Below, one piece after another: positions 11,601-23,358 of a DNA stretch of 64,000 nucleotides. A model generated the notes under the pieces. The model saw only the letters and a program-made list of their open reading frames with translations, ran no database searches and had not been told where the DNA came from. The translations under genes were made by a program, and so were the position numbers. This DNA is from Aurelia coerulea (taxonomy: Eukaryota > Cnidaria > Scyphozoa > Semaeostomeae > Ulmaridae): the NCBI GenBank assembly GCA_039566865.1, contig CM076960.1, positions 9,150,001 to 9,214,000 of the forward strand, read 5' to 3'. Within the stretch, counting starts at the first letter, position 1. The number at the start of each line of letters is the position of its first letter.

Positions 11601-12555
11601 CAATGATTGTGAACAAGTACCACTTCCTTTTGAAATCGCCCTCATTTCTTAAATTCCCAAGAAAGATATTGAATACAGACAACAATACGAAGTACACACA
11701 CAAAAAGTAGTAATGATTGAAATGTATAAGTCCCAGGTGGATGTATGGTGAAAGCATGCTTTACAGTGGGAATACTGTGTTTCTCGAAAATACTGCAATG
11801 AAAAACTGTGAAAACATATTTCCTTGTTGTAAGAGCACATTGAATTGTGTTACTTTTTTCCTTAAGCCTTGTTCACACTAGGTCCCCCGGGGCGTCAGGG
11901 CCGCGCCGAAGACCCAAAAGACAAAGACTCAGAATTTGAACCCTTTGTGCCCTGGGCCCCTCCGCACGACCCAAACGACCCAATAGACCCAGCCCGAAGC
12001 CTTGTTTTATCATCATTTTGGCCGTGCAGTAAAAGCAGCTTTGTATTCAAATTTCTTTAGCCAACAAAAAAAGCAGAAATACGAATTTCGAAACTTCAGA
12101 TAAATACAGTAAAGAATACACTCAAAAAATTTAACTTTTCTTACCGTAAAACAGTACTCGGGTCAACTGTATCATTTGCTGGAACTGGCGATAAGTACCA
12201 GTCAAAATTTGTACTACCCAGTGAAGAAAATAGATTTCCTAGAGTGAGAGAAGAGGAGGGTCAGTAATTTGAAAAATCAAAAACAGCCTTGAAGACCAAA
12301 ACCAATGCAAAACTATATTTTTTCGGGATTTGTCTCCAAGAAAGGTAGAAAGACCCATTGTAGGAGTATCTTACGGATTGGAAGAAAGGCATAGGGTTAG
12401 CAGGGAAAGTGAGTTTATTGAGCGCAAATCCTGTGAGTTGTACGTTGTGGGGGAGGCAGAGCTAAGTATTTTGTTCCAAAGAACAAACGTTCTGGAAGGA
12501 AGGTGCCAAAATGTGATACAGTGCGAGAATTAGAGAGAGAAACAGAGTGTCTACA
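11601..12555. other. No gene recognised; includes a GC-rich patch
   Basis: A GC-rich patch at about 11878-11995 (GGTCCCCCGGGGCGTCAGGG, then repeated GACCCAAACGACCC words) gives a short Pro/Asp-rich open frame of no known family. The same word family CAAGCCTTGTT / GAAGCCTTGTT flanks it, hinting at a small insertion. The remainder to 12555 has only short frames. Confidence 0.4.
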
Positions 12556-15500
12556 CTCACAGAAAAAAGGTGGTCTTTGAAGTACCTTTTAGGGTACTTG
12601 AGCAAAATACATATTTGGAACCCCTGAAGGTACTTTGAAGTACCCCTACCGAGGGGTACTTTGAAGTACCCAAGGTATGGTACTTCAGAATACCCTTAAA
12701 GGTACTTCAGAATACCCCTGATGGTATTCCTAATGGTACTTAAAAAGAACCCCTGAAGGTATTTCAAAGATACTTCAGGGAACCCCTAAAGGTACTTTAG
12801 AGTACTACTAAAGGTATTTCAGAGTACTACTAAAGATACTTCAGAGAACCCCTAAAGGTATTTCAGAGTACTATTAAAGATACTTTAGAGAACCCCTAAA
12901 GGTACTTCAGAGAACCCCTAAAGGTACTTCAGAGTACTACTAAAGGTACTTCAGAGCAACTCTAAAGGTTCTACAGAGAACCCCTAAAGGTACTTCAGAG
13001 CAACTCTAAAGGTACTTCAGAGAACCCCTAAAGGTACTTCAAAGAACCCCTAAAGGTACTTCAGAGTACTACTAAAGGTACTTCAGAGCAACTCTAAAGG
13101 TTCTACAGAGAACCCCTAAAGGTACTTCAGAGCAACTCTAAAGGTACTTCAGAGAACCCCTGAAGGTATTTCAGAGCAACTCTAAAGGTACTTCAGAGAA
13201 CCCCTAAAGGTACTTCAGAGCAACTCTAAAGGTACTTCAGAGAACCCCTAAAGGTATTTCAGAGCAACTCTAAAGGTACTTCAGAGAACCCCTAAAAGTA
13301 CTTCAAAGTACTACTTAAGGTGCTTCAGAGCAACTCTAAAGGTTCTACAGAGAACCCCTAAAGCTGCTTTAGAGCAACCATAAAGGTACTTCGGAGAACC
13401 CCTAAAGGTATTTCAGAGAACCCCTAAAGCTGCTTTAGAGCAACCCTAAAGGTACTTCGGAGAACCCCTAAAGTTATTTCAGAATACTACTAAAGGTACT
13501 TCAGAGAACCCCTAAAGCTATTTTAGAGCAACCCTAAAGGTACTTCACAGAGCCCCTAAAGGTATTTCAGAGTACTACTATAAAGGTATTTCAGAGAACC
13601 CTAAAGGTACTTCAGAGAACCCCTAAAGGCATTTCAGAGTACTGCTAAAGGTATTTCAGAGCCACTCTAAAGGTACTTCAGGGAACCCCCAAAGGTACTT
13701 CAGAGTACTACTAAGGGTACTTCAGAGAACCCTAAACGTACTTCAGAGTACTACTAAACGTATTTTAGAGAACCCCTAAGTGTACTTCAGAGTACTACTA
13801 AGGGTACATCAGAGAACCCCTAAAGGTACTTCAGAGTACTACTAAAGATACTTCAGAGCAACTCTAAAGGTTCTACAGAGAACCCCTAAAGGTACTTCAG
13901 AGCAACTCTAAAGGTACTTCAGAGAACCCCTGAAGGTATTTCAGAGCAACTCTAAAGGTACTTCAGAGAACCCCTAAAGGTACTTCAGAGCAACTCTAAA
14001 GGTACTTCAGAGAACCCCTAAAGGTATTTCAGAGCAACTCTAAAGGTACTTCAGAGAACCCCTAAAAGTACTTCAAAGTACTACTTAAGATGCTTCAGAG
14101 CAACTCTAAAGGTTCTACAGAGAACCCCTAAAGCTGCTTTAGAGCAACCATAAAGGTACTTCGGAGAACCCCTAAAGGTATTTCAGAGAACCCCTAAAGC
14201 TGCTTTAGAGCAACCCTAAAGGTACTTCGGAGAACCCCTAAAGTTATTTCAGAATACTACTAAAGGTACTTCAGAGAACCCCTAAAGCTATTTTAGAGCA
14301 ACCCTAAAGGTACTTCACAGAGCCCCTAAAGGTATTTCAGAGTACTACTATAAAGGTATTTCAGAGAACCCTAAAGGTACTTCAGAGAACCCCTAAAGGC
14401 ATTTCAGAGTACTGCTAAAGGTATTTCAGAGCCACTCTAAAGGTACTTCAGGGAACCCCCAAAGGTACTTCAGAGTACTACTAAGGGTACTTCAGAGAAC
14501 CCTAAACGTACTTCAGAGTACTACTAAACGTATTTTAGAGAACCCCTAAGTGTACTTCAGAGTACTACTAAGGGTACATCAGAGAACCCCTAAAGGTACT
14601 TCAGAGTACTACTAAAGATACTTCAGAGCAACTCTAAAGGTTCTACAGAGAACCCCTAAAGGTACTTCAGAGCAACTCTAAAGGTACTTCAGAGAACCCC
14701 TGAAGGTATTTCAGAGCAACTCTAAAGGTACTTCAGAGAACCCCTAAAGGTACTTCAGAGCAACTCTAAAGGTACTTCAGAGAACCCCTAAAGGTATTTC
14801 AGAGCAACTCTAAAGGTACTTCAGAGAACCCCTAAAAGTACTTCAAAGTACTACTTAAGGTGCTTCAGAGCAACTCTAAAGGTTCTACAGAGAACCCCTG
14901 AAGGCAATTCAGAGTACTACTAAAGGCACTTCAGGGAGCCCTAAAAGGTACTTCAGAGTACTACTAAAGGTACTTCAGAGAACCCCTAAAGGTACTTCAG
15001 AGAACCCCTAAAGCTGCTTTAGAGCAACCCTTAAGGTACTTCGGAGAACCCCTAAAGGTATTTCAGAGAACCCCTAAAGCTGCTTTAGAGCAACCATAAA
15101 GGTACTTCGGAGAACCCCTAAAGGTATTTCAGAGAACCCCTAAAGCTGCTTTAGAGCAACCCTAAAGGTACTTCGGAGAACCCTTAAAGTTATTTCAGAA
15201 TACTACTAAAGGTACTTCAGAGAACCCCTAAAGCTATTTTAGAGCAACCCTAAAGGTACTTCACAGAGCCCCTAAAGGTATTTCAGAGTACTACTAAAGG
15301 TATTTCAGAGCAACTCTAAAGGTACTTCAGAGAACCCTAAAGGTACTTCAGAGAACCCCTAAAGGCATTTCAGAGTACTGCTAAAGGTATTTCAGAGCCA
15401 CTCTAAAGGTACTTCAGGGAACCCCCAAAGGTACTTCAGAGTACTACTAAGGGTACTTCAGAGAACCCTAAACGTACTTCAGAGTACTACTAAACGTATT

Positions 15501-15690
15501 TTAGAGAACCCCTAAGTGTACTTCAGAGTACTACTAAGGGTACTTCAGAGAACCCCTAAAGGTACTTCAGAGTACTACTAAAGATGCTTTAGAGAACCCC
15601 TAAATGTACTTTAGAGTACTACTAAGGGTACTTGAGAGAAACCCTAAGGGTACTTCAAAATACCTTCAAAGGTACTTCAGAATAAGTCTT
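12556..15690. repeat. 22-bp satellite with a 770-bp higher-order repeat
   Basis: About 140 monomers of 22 bp. The constant part is GGTACTTCAGAG. The variable part is one of three linkers: AACCCCTAAA, CAACTCTAAA or TACTACTAAA. A larger block recurs at exactly 770 bp (35 monomers): TTCTACAGAGAACCCCTAAA starts at 13101, 13871 and 14641, and GAGCAACCATAAAGGTACTT is at the matching offset in the first two. Monomers degrade at both edges. No open frame of useful length exists, because the period is not a multiple of three and the linkers carry TAA. Confidence 0.92.
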
Positions 15691-18222
15691 TGTGTCCCAG
15701 TTGAGGTCCCACCAAAAAAATTTCGCTAAAAATTGAAATTTCGTCAAATTGCTTCAAAACTGGTACACAGCCTATTTCAAACATGCTGATGTTTGAATCT
15801 TCTGAAATTGTGCGAATCGGTTGGGTGGCTCTTGGGGTGCGGTTTTGCGGGTGGGTGGTACTTCTTTCCTGATTCACCCAGTAGTTTTTATTTCTTTCTA
15901 TAATAGTTGCCGCAGGGTTGTCATAGTCTATTGCTCCCCTAGACTTATTACATGAGTCCTTGTTTTCGCTTCATTACCCCCCCCCACAATACCCATTCCG
16001 CTTCAACGAAGGACTCATAATCAAACATACATTATTTTGAGACTAATTCCCGCAAGCCAGCTGCTTCACGCCAAAAGGTGGAATCTAGAATGGCATAAGT
16101 GAAAAGCCGGACTACCGGAATACGACAATGGATATGAAGCAGTGCACTTACTACATTTGTTGTACTTTCATTCATTGACAGAGTGACTCGAGAATAAATC
16201 GACTTCAATTTTAATTCAATTCAATAGATGGAGTGGAGACCGGGACTAAAGTAGTTAATATACTGAACAGCGCCTTTTTGGCTTTTCAACTTTTCAAGTG
16301 AGAAAATCAGAACGATCACACAACACAGCAAGCTTTGCTCTACCCAGTACACTCAACTGTTGCTTTGGTCTTTGGGTACAATCAATAAATTGTCAGGTTA
16401 GTGTCATGGGATCCTTTAGAATCTCATTCAATACGTTTTTACTTCGTGACTCGTCATGACTGCGAATGGAACTGCTAACAGTCTGTTAGGCCTAAAATAA
16501 ATTCACTCAAAGAAAATAAGAAGGCGGCACCACACTACACTGACTTGAAACTATGTGTGAACCAGGGGCGAACTTGAGGGGGGAGTTAATTTTCAGTTCC
16601 AGCTGCACTGCAGAGACAGGATGACTGTTGCCAATGTTGTGAAAGAAATAGTGAAATTTTGCTTTCATGTAGGCTGTGAAATTAACGTTTGAGGGTCGAC
16701 TTTAGTTAGCAGCTTCTTATAAAGAAACACATCCTATCACATAATTTTTGATTTGTCAACAGGTGTATTACAATTACAGTATATACCTGACGTGAAGGAG
16801 GTGGAAGACTATATAGGATCTCTGAAGTAATGCAGATGCAAAAAGAAAGAATACAGAGAAGATGCTTATTATAAAAAAACTATTTTATAGCTTAAAGTGA
16901 ATTAATGGAGCCAGTGGAGGTACTCTTTAAACAGAACAAAACAATTCATATGCACTGTATTGTTCCACTAGATAAACAATATGCCTGCACATGTGGACAT
17001 CATCAAATAAAATAGTTAATGGTTAATAGTTAATAATAGAATACCCAGACCCCTGCATGTGGCTTTTATCTCCATAGACTCTCTTTAACCTGATAGCAAA
17101 CGTTGTTAGATATGAGTAAAATGGGGAGCTTGGGGTAAAAGGGGTAGGCAAAAAATGTGAATAAATTTGTAAAAATCTCCAGATATCTACAGATTTCTCC
17201 AGCTACATCTGTTATCATTGAAGCCTTTAATGTTGATTGAACAATCCATGAGCTACCATTTTTTTGGCAAACAAAATTACCTTATTTTATCCCCTGCCCT
17301 ACCCAGTTTACCCCATGCAGTCCCTATCAAATGTCTAAATAATTGCGAATAATGCAATTTTTAAAGACCAGTGTTTAAAGGGAATCAACATAGCTAAAAA
17401 GCTGGCCCGAGCCAAGTTAAAAATATAAACTATTGTTTTCAAAACTTTGACACCTGCCACTTCATTGTGTGGCAAAGGAAACGATGGATTTGTGGGCGTT
17501 TCTTCAGCCTATTTATAGCAGCTTGTCGATATAGCTTTGTCTATTCCCTTTAAAGCTTGGTTAAAGTGTCAAGTGTCTCAGTTGCAAAAGCTGTTCTTGC
17601 CTTTTATTCACAATGGACCTTGTCAGAAAATCAGCTCAAATTCAATGCTCCATGTCTAATTGTCATTTTCTCTGATATTAACACCTATTGAAAATGGCTT
17701 TTTTTCTGAAAAATATGATCCACAAATGCTCTTGGGGGATTATTTAATTTTCAGAAAATTGCAATATTTCATTGTTTTGTTATCATCAAATTTACTTCTT
17801 AATCCCCCCTTTGTGTATGTAGTTGTGAATGCTTTACTGGTAGCAGTTCTGGGTTTTCTAGAAATATTCCATCTTGTTGTCTGCAAAATTATGTTGATAC
17901 TCATTGCTAATGAACACATTTTACGTGAACCAACCTTCACTGGACATCTATCTTTCGTTTAACTTGATAATATTGCTTATAAGGTACTGTATGCAATACT
18001 GAGAGCCTGAAAACTGTTTTTTTCTTGTTGTCTGCCGCATTCTGCAAAGTGATATTTGATAAGTATTGCCATGCTGCAAAAAATAATCCCCATGGGGAGA
18101 AAATTCTGGCTACATGGTATTTTGAGCATAAACACATAATAAATATGCAAAGGCGGTTTTCTTTTCAAGATTCAAAAAGTGTCCCAAAATGGGAGGAGGT
18201 GGGGGTGACATAACAACGGAAA
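15691..18222. other. No recognised gene; repeat copy at its start
   Basis: The inverted copy of the 2879-2975 repeat lies at 15938-16035. The rest is AT-rich. A 100-codon hydrophobic open frame at 17660-17962 has no recognisable motif, and I do not call it. A stretch of TTAATGGTTAATAGTTAATA lies at about 17020. Confidence 0.5.
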
Positions 18223-18239
18223 TCATGATGCAAGTCTGA

Positions 18240-20614
18240 AGTTGAATCCTGTCTCCCCAATTTGTAACAGTTTACCACTAATTCCACATCTTTGGATCTT
18301 GAAAATGAGGCCATCATGCCACACTTTATCAAAAGCTTTGGAAATGTCCAGATAAACAGATCTTACATCAAAGGCAGTAAAGATTTCATGGGTAATTGCT
18401 AGTAGCTGGTTTACTGTCGAGTCACCTGGTCTAAAACCAGATTGCTTAGCTGAAAGAAGACCCTTTTTTTCAAGGTATTCATAAATGCATGAGTAAATAA
18501 CTTTCTCGAACATTTTTCCAAAGACTGGCAGAAGAGAGATAGGCCTATAATTTCTTATCAATTGTTTGGAAGATTTCTTATAAATCGGAACGATATTGCC
18601 CTTTTTCCATATTTTTGGGAATACTCCATTTTCAAGGCAGTTTTGAAAAATGATTTTAAGTGGGGTCACAATTGAGAAGTCATAGATACGAATCATTCTT
18701 ACAGATATTCCATCCCAACCATGCGCTTTATTAGGATCAAGCGAGTGAATTAACTTCAAAATATTCTCTTCTGTGATATTGCAAGAATCCAACCTTTGGT
18801 CAGTCAAGGAATGAAATTGTGGAAGTGCGCTTCCAGTTTCAATTAGGGAACACTGTTGAACGAAGTGTGCGTTAAAGAGTTGTGCTTTCTGGGTACAATT
18901 AGTCACAAACACGTCGTTAACCAGAAGCGGTGGAATGACAGGGAATTTATTCTTGTTGAAAAAGCTATTGATAATGGACCAATACTTCTTTATTCCGGTG
19001 TCCTTGTTTGCAAGATCATTACCTAGTTTTTCGAGATGAGTTTGCTTAGCATTTTCGATTGAACGGCTTACATCTTCCCTCGATAAAGTGACTTGCTCTC
19101 TTTCTTCCTCCCTACAACCCCTCCGGATAAACTTCTTGTAGGCTCTTTTACTACGCATCAGAAGATTCTTAATATCACGATTTAACAAAGATGGGTCACG
19201 TGGTTGACTTTGATATTTTGATTGGGGATGAAATTTGAGAAAACATTCAGAAGAGTTTCCGTGAAAAAACTAGCTTGCTCGTTAGGAGAAAGATTAGAAA
19301 GGTGAACTTCCCAGGGACATTTTAGGATGCTTTCGCGTATTGCATTAGTATTCGCCTTATCATAATCCCAAATTTTCCTGTTAAAAGAAGGGACGGGTGG
19401 ACATCTGATATTGATTTTGCCACTAATTATGCTGTGATGACAAACCGGATCAAGTGAAGGATGGACTTCTGTTTCCACAAACAAGTTCGGCTGGTCAGTG
19501 AAAATAAGGTCTATACACGACTTGCTGTTTCCAATGAAATGAGTAGGCTCTGAGATTAACTGATGCAGGTCCAGGCTTGACGTAAGAGGCTCTAAAAGTT
19601 CTCCTTCGACATTACTGATATCATCGGGCCACCATAAGGGTGACCTGCAGTTGAAGTCTCCAGTAACTATAACTGAGTATGGGTTTTCCTGGTTGATATT
19701 GGTTATTAAATGCTCGAATTGATCAAGAAGTGGTCGAATTCTTCCCCATTCTGACTTGGACTTCGATATATCACGACAAAGAACATTTTCTTATTGTCAA
19801 AGCAAAGTTCACATACTAGGCACTCTTGTAGAATTTCTAAATCTCTCCTCTGTTTAAGTGGTAGCGTATCTTTATAGTACAGACCAACAACTCCACGCTT
19901 AACATCATCAGGGTGGTTATTCTTAATAAATTGGTAATTACTGACTGCGAGTCTATCAGCATCCACTGCATTGACTGGGAGATCAATCGTGCTGTCGAGA
20001 TGAGTCTCATAAATTGCAATAACATCAAATTTATGAATATCATTAAATGCCTCAAGTAAAGAAACCCGAGAGAAGTCATGCGCAAAGATACTGTTTAGGT
20101 TCCATGTGCAAAATTTGAAGCAATTGCCCATTCTAGGGACTGGACCTGGACTTTTGTCTATGTCATTGCTATGCAGAATCAGCTGCGACTGAACCCATTG
20201 CAAAAACAGCAAATTTGCAAACTCGCAAAGAATAAATCCAAAAAAGTAGGCCAACAAGAAAACATGGTAAGAGCGGTAGAATTTCCTTGTACGGAAAAAG
20301 AGTGAAGAGTAGTTTATTTTTGAAAGCAGTGAAAGTGGGAAATAGAAGACTACCTTCACATGAAAGTAGACATCGACGAAAATGTTCAGAGGCTCAGTTT
20401 GTGATGCAGACAGCTGCGAAGGTATCATTAATAATATAGTAATAGGAATAGCAACCATAGAGATCAGTACAAAGAAAGCGCATAAAAACACCAGCGATGC
20501 AATTTGCAGTAAGTATGAAAAAGGAGAGTGACGCTCTAGGACAGACTTCCGAAAACTGCCTGAGTTAAAGTTGCCAATAGCTGCTCGCCAGTGGACGATA
20601 TCACACAGGGTCAT
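18240..20614 (-). pseudogene. Family A LINE copy with decayed 2A motif, truncated in the RT
   Basis: The minus-strand ATG at 20614 opens a diverged N-terminal module (WRAAIGNF, several hydrophobic segments). At the 2A position it reads NDIDKSPGP (20142-20168): the Glu and Asn of the consensus are changed, so skipping is probably lost. Endonuclease motifs follow (CTWNLNSIFAHDF, YETHLDSTID, VIYRSPSQN). Frames shift near 19710 and 19185. The RT follows ([63 protein letters not shown]). Similarity ends near 18240, before GVPQG. It lacks its own 3' end, which suggests a later rearrangement. Confidence 0.8.
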
Positions 20615-20635
20615 TCATATGTCCAATGACCCTTG

Positions 20636-21811
20636 GCAGAGTTCCTCCTCTAGATAAAGGGAAACAGAATCGTTTCATAGAAAAGAATTATCGTTCCGTT
20701 AGCGTATTGAATTCTTTTTCCAAAATGTTTGAGAAAACAGTAAAAAATCAACTCTCTCAAAATATTGGCAATAGACCATTTTGACATTCAGAAAAAGGAT
20801 CTGGGGAGAGCAATATTTTTCTGGTAAATGGCTGCCGCAGGGCTTTTCACCAACGATAAATTGAACTGTGGCAGCCATTTACCAGAAAAATGTTGCTCTC
20901 TCCAGGCCCTTTTCTAAATGTCAAAATGGTCTATTGCCTTTCAATTTTCATTGCTGCATATAGAAGCGCTTATAGCACACAGCACGTTTTGCTCAGAATG
21001 ATTGAGGAGTGGAGACAGAACTTAGACAACGACTTTTTGGTTGGAGGGATTCTAATGGACTTGTCAAAAGCTTTTGACTGTTGACTGCATACCCCATGAC
21101 CTATTAATGGCAAAATTACACGCCTGAGGATTTGATAAACCAGCTCTCGTTTTCATCTATTCCTTTCTGAAAAGAAGGGAACAATCCGTTCGTATCAACA
21201 ATGTTTGTAGTACTTTTCAAGTTGTATTATCTGGAGTACATCAGGGGTCTGTGTTAGGACCTATACTCTTTAATTTCTACATTAATGGCCTCTTCTTATT
21301 CATTAGAGAAGCTAGTCTGCATAACTATGCCGATGATAACACTATAAGTGCCTACGCTAAGAACTTGCCAGGCTTGAATAGATTACTACAAGACAAATCA
21401 AATAGAGCTCTGGACTGGCTTACGCAGAATGAAATGATTGCAAATCATGAAAAATTCCACGCTTTATTAGTACGGAAAGATAGGAAAAACACTTCTGGAG
21501 AAAAAATCTTAATTCAGGGCAGAGAAATAACGTCCGAAAAATCAGTTCGCCTTCTCGGGGTTGCAATTAACAACAAATTCAGTTTTGACATTCATATTTC
21601 GAATCTTTCCAGAAAAGCGGCGACACAATTAAATGTCCTGTAGAGACTGAAGTCCTTTATTGGTTTCAAAGCAAAATAGATTCTTGTTGAAAGCTTTGTG
21701 TTTTCAAATTTCAACCATTGCCCCCTATTTTGGAATTTTTCCTCACCGAAATCGTTAGCAAAAATTGATAAACTGCACAACAGAGCATTGCAATTTCTGC
21801 ACAATCAACTG
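20636..21811 (+). pseudogene. Family C LINE reverse transcriptase fragment
   Basis: The broken plus-strand frame begins with a KNYRSVSVLNSFSKMFEKTV-type RT segment. A 169-bp MITE interrupts it (20768-20936). It continues with QHVLLRMIEEWRQNLDNDFL, ILMDLSKAFDC, GSVLGPILFNFYINGL, the active-site motif YADDN and a tail with LAKIDKLHNRALQFL. Stops and frameshifts occur at about 21080 and 21640. This is a non-LTR RT distinct from families A and B. Similarity stops at about 21811, where a family B insertion begins. Confidence 0.75.
20768..20936. mobile_element. MITE with GCAATAGACC termini, inside the family C LINE
   Basis: The two halves are inverted copies: GCAATAGACCATTTTGACAT at the left matches ATGTCAAAATGGTCTATTGC at the right. 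Both arms contain GGTAAATGGCTGCC. The arms are about 70 bp around a loop of about 30 bp. The ends resemble those of the MITEs at 32397 and 49989 (GCAATAGAC / GTCTATTGC). No clear target duplication. Confidence 0.75.
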
Positions 21812-22480
21812 AGCAGAATTGTTTCCTACCACTTAAGAAGTGTGTGAACCATTCTCCTGAGATTCCCCTGATACCGAGTGCACCTAACTTTTTTATCAGT
21901 GTTGTATGATCTACGGTATCAAATACCTTTTTCAAATCAAGAAATATGGTCAAGTTGAGCTGTTTTTATCCATATTGTCATACCAATAATCAGTGCTGTT
22001 TATCAGGGATGTTACAGTAGAATATAGTTTTCGAAAAGCAGATTGATTTGGTGTCAATAATTTGTTAGTTATAAGATATTCAATGAGCTGATCGTGAACT
22101 ATTTTTTCCAACATAGCAAGTTTGAAAACTCTTTACACGCGTATTGTTGAGCCCCACTTTCGATACTGTTGTTCTGTCTGGGGTTGTGCCGGTTCTACAG
22201 ACATCAACCAGTTGCAAAAGCTTCAAAATCGTGCTGCTAGAATCGTAACAAATAGCAGCTTTGATACCACAAGCATACCACTTATTGCGGAGTTGGGCTC
22301 GAAGATCGTTGAAGAGCTCATTGGCAGAGAGTCTTTAACAATGGTCTTCAAGTCGCTCAATGATTTGGTCCCACAATACACCTGTGTAGCCTCTTCACCA
22401 AAAACTCAGATTGCTCCTCCCGCAGCCTCTGGAACACTGAGACTGACTCAAGGTTGTCAAAGAAAAATCATATGATTGCA
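21812..22480. pseudogene. Family B LINE fragment with inverted 5' half (twin priming)
   Basis: From 22115 down to about 21812 on the minus strand, the frame reads the middle of a family B RT (MLEKIVHDQLIEYL, an LDLKKVFDTVDHTTLIKK block, FLSGRKQFC). From 22116 upward on the plus strand it reads the C-terminal part (LYTRIVEPHFRYCCSVWG, LQKLQNRAARIVTN). The catalytic ADD part between them is missing. A 5' half inverted relative to the 3' half, with loss at the joint, is the signature of twin-primed LINE integration. It sits in the end of the family C copy. Confidence 0.75.
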
Positions 22481-23080
22481 AATAGGTTTTAACATTATGG
22501 CTTTCTTATTTTCTAGTTTCTTGACTGTATATTATAATTAAGTTGTTATTGGAGCGCCCTTGAAAAACAGCTTCTGCTGAAGGGCAACCCTCCTTAAAAG
22601 AATCAAATATGAAAATATGAAATATGAGTTTAGTGGAGCCGTACCAGACATTGTTGTCCTTTGCAGGGAAATGCACGGGTGACTGCCATTTTTTGAAAAC
22701 ATTAAAATCATTACAAATCTTAAATCAATACAGGAAAAGTGATACAATCTTCAAGAAATCCATTAGTTTATGAATGTCCAAAATATGGTGGCAAACAAAA
22801 ATCTGTAGCTTTTCCGGTTAGGGTTCAGAAATTTGATGATTTCACAGCCTCAAATAGAAAAGAAGATTTTGAAACCAATCAAGATATCAAAGGATTTCCA
22901 TGGCAGATTTACAGTACAGTACTTTAAAGCCCTTCCAGACCATTTGATTAAATCTTTCACGAAGTTACAACGGTTCTAATTATTTGCAAAATTTTAGATC
23001 AATCGTTTTCATGAAAAACACTGTAATTTTGAAAATAGTCAAACTATAACAGAATTCACATAATAACACAGTGTATGTAG
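22481..23080. other. LINE-type 3' tail and unassigned DNA
   Basis: At 22550-22635 there is a hairpin-forming CCTTGAAAAACAGC...GAAGGGC segment, then AAAATATGAAATATGAG repeats, typical of the 3' ends of APE-type LINEs in animals. No gene is recognised from there to about 23080. Confidence 0.45.
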
Positions 23081-23089
23081 CATTCCATG

Positions 23090-23280
23090 CTAGCTATTAA
23101 ATTCAAATATAGATGTTGATACCATCTGTACCACCTTTCTACATGTATCACCATACTGGCCGCATGGCATAACTGAGAGGGCACATTGGGTTTCTTGATT
23201 ACATGTATTCTGCTCGCTGTTCTTGTGACAACTTGAACACTCAGCATATCTTGAGCCACATTCAACCATTGTACCACCTT
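23090..23280 (-). other. Possible exon for a Cys-rich extracellular segment
   Basis: One minus-strand frame from about 23280 to a stop at about 23093 reads MVECGSRYAECSSC, followed by more cysteines (TCNQETQC, MPCGQYGDTC), nine Cys in about 45 residues. The CG-x2-xA-x2-C-x2-C pattern recalls short secreted Cys-rich domains common in cnidarian proteins; that comparison is from memory. The splice acceptor upstream is weak. It may be an exon, a pseudogene piece or chance. Confidence 0.3.
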
Positions 23281-23358
23281 TTTAAAAATCTCTAACACCT
23301 ATTCCAGCATTTTCACAATAAAACTGCTCTTTTATAAAATAAAAAGGTAATAGCTCAC

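Noticed and set aside
12556..15690. CRISPR-like array
   Set aside because: The constant part is 12 bp, the between-unit sequences are only three recurring linkers, and the genome is eukaryotic; it is a satellite.
17660..17962. 100-codon membrane-like frame
   Set aside because: Hydrophobicity follows from T-rich DNA; no recognised family, start context or neighbours.
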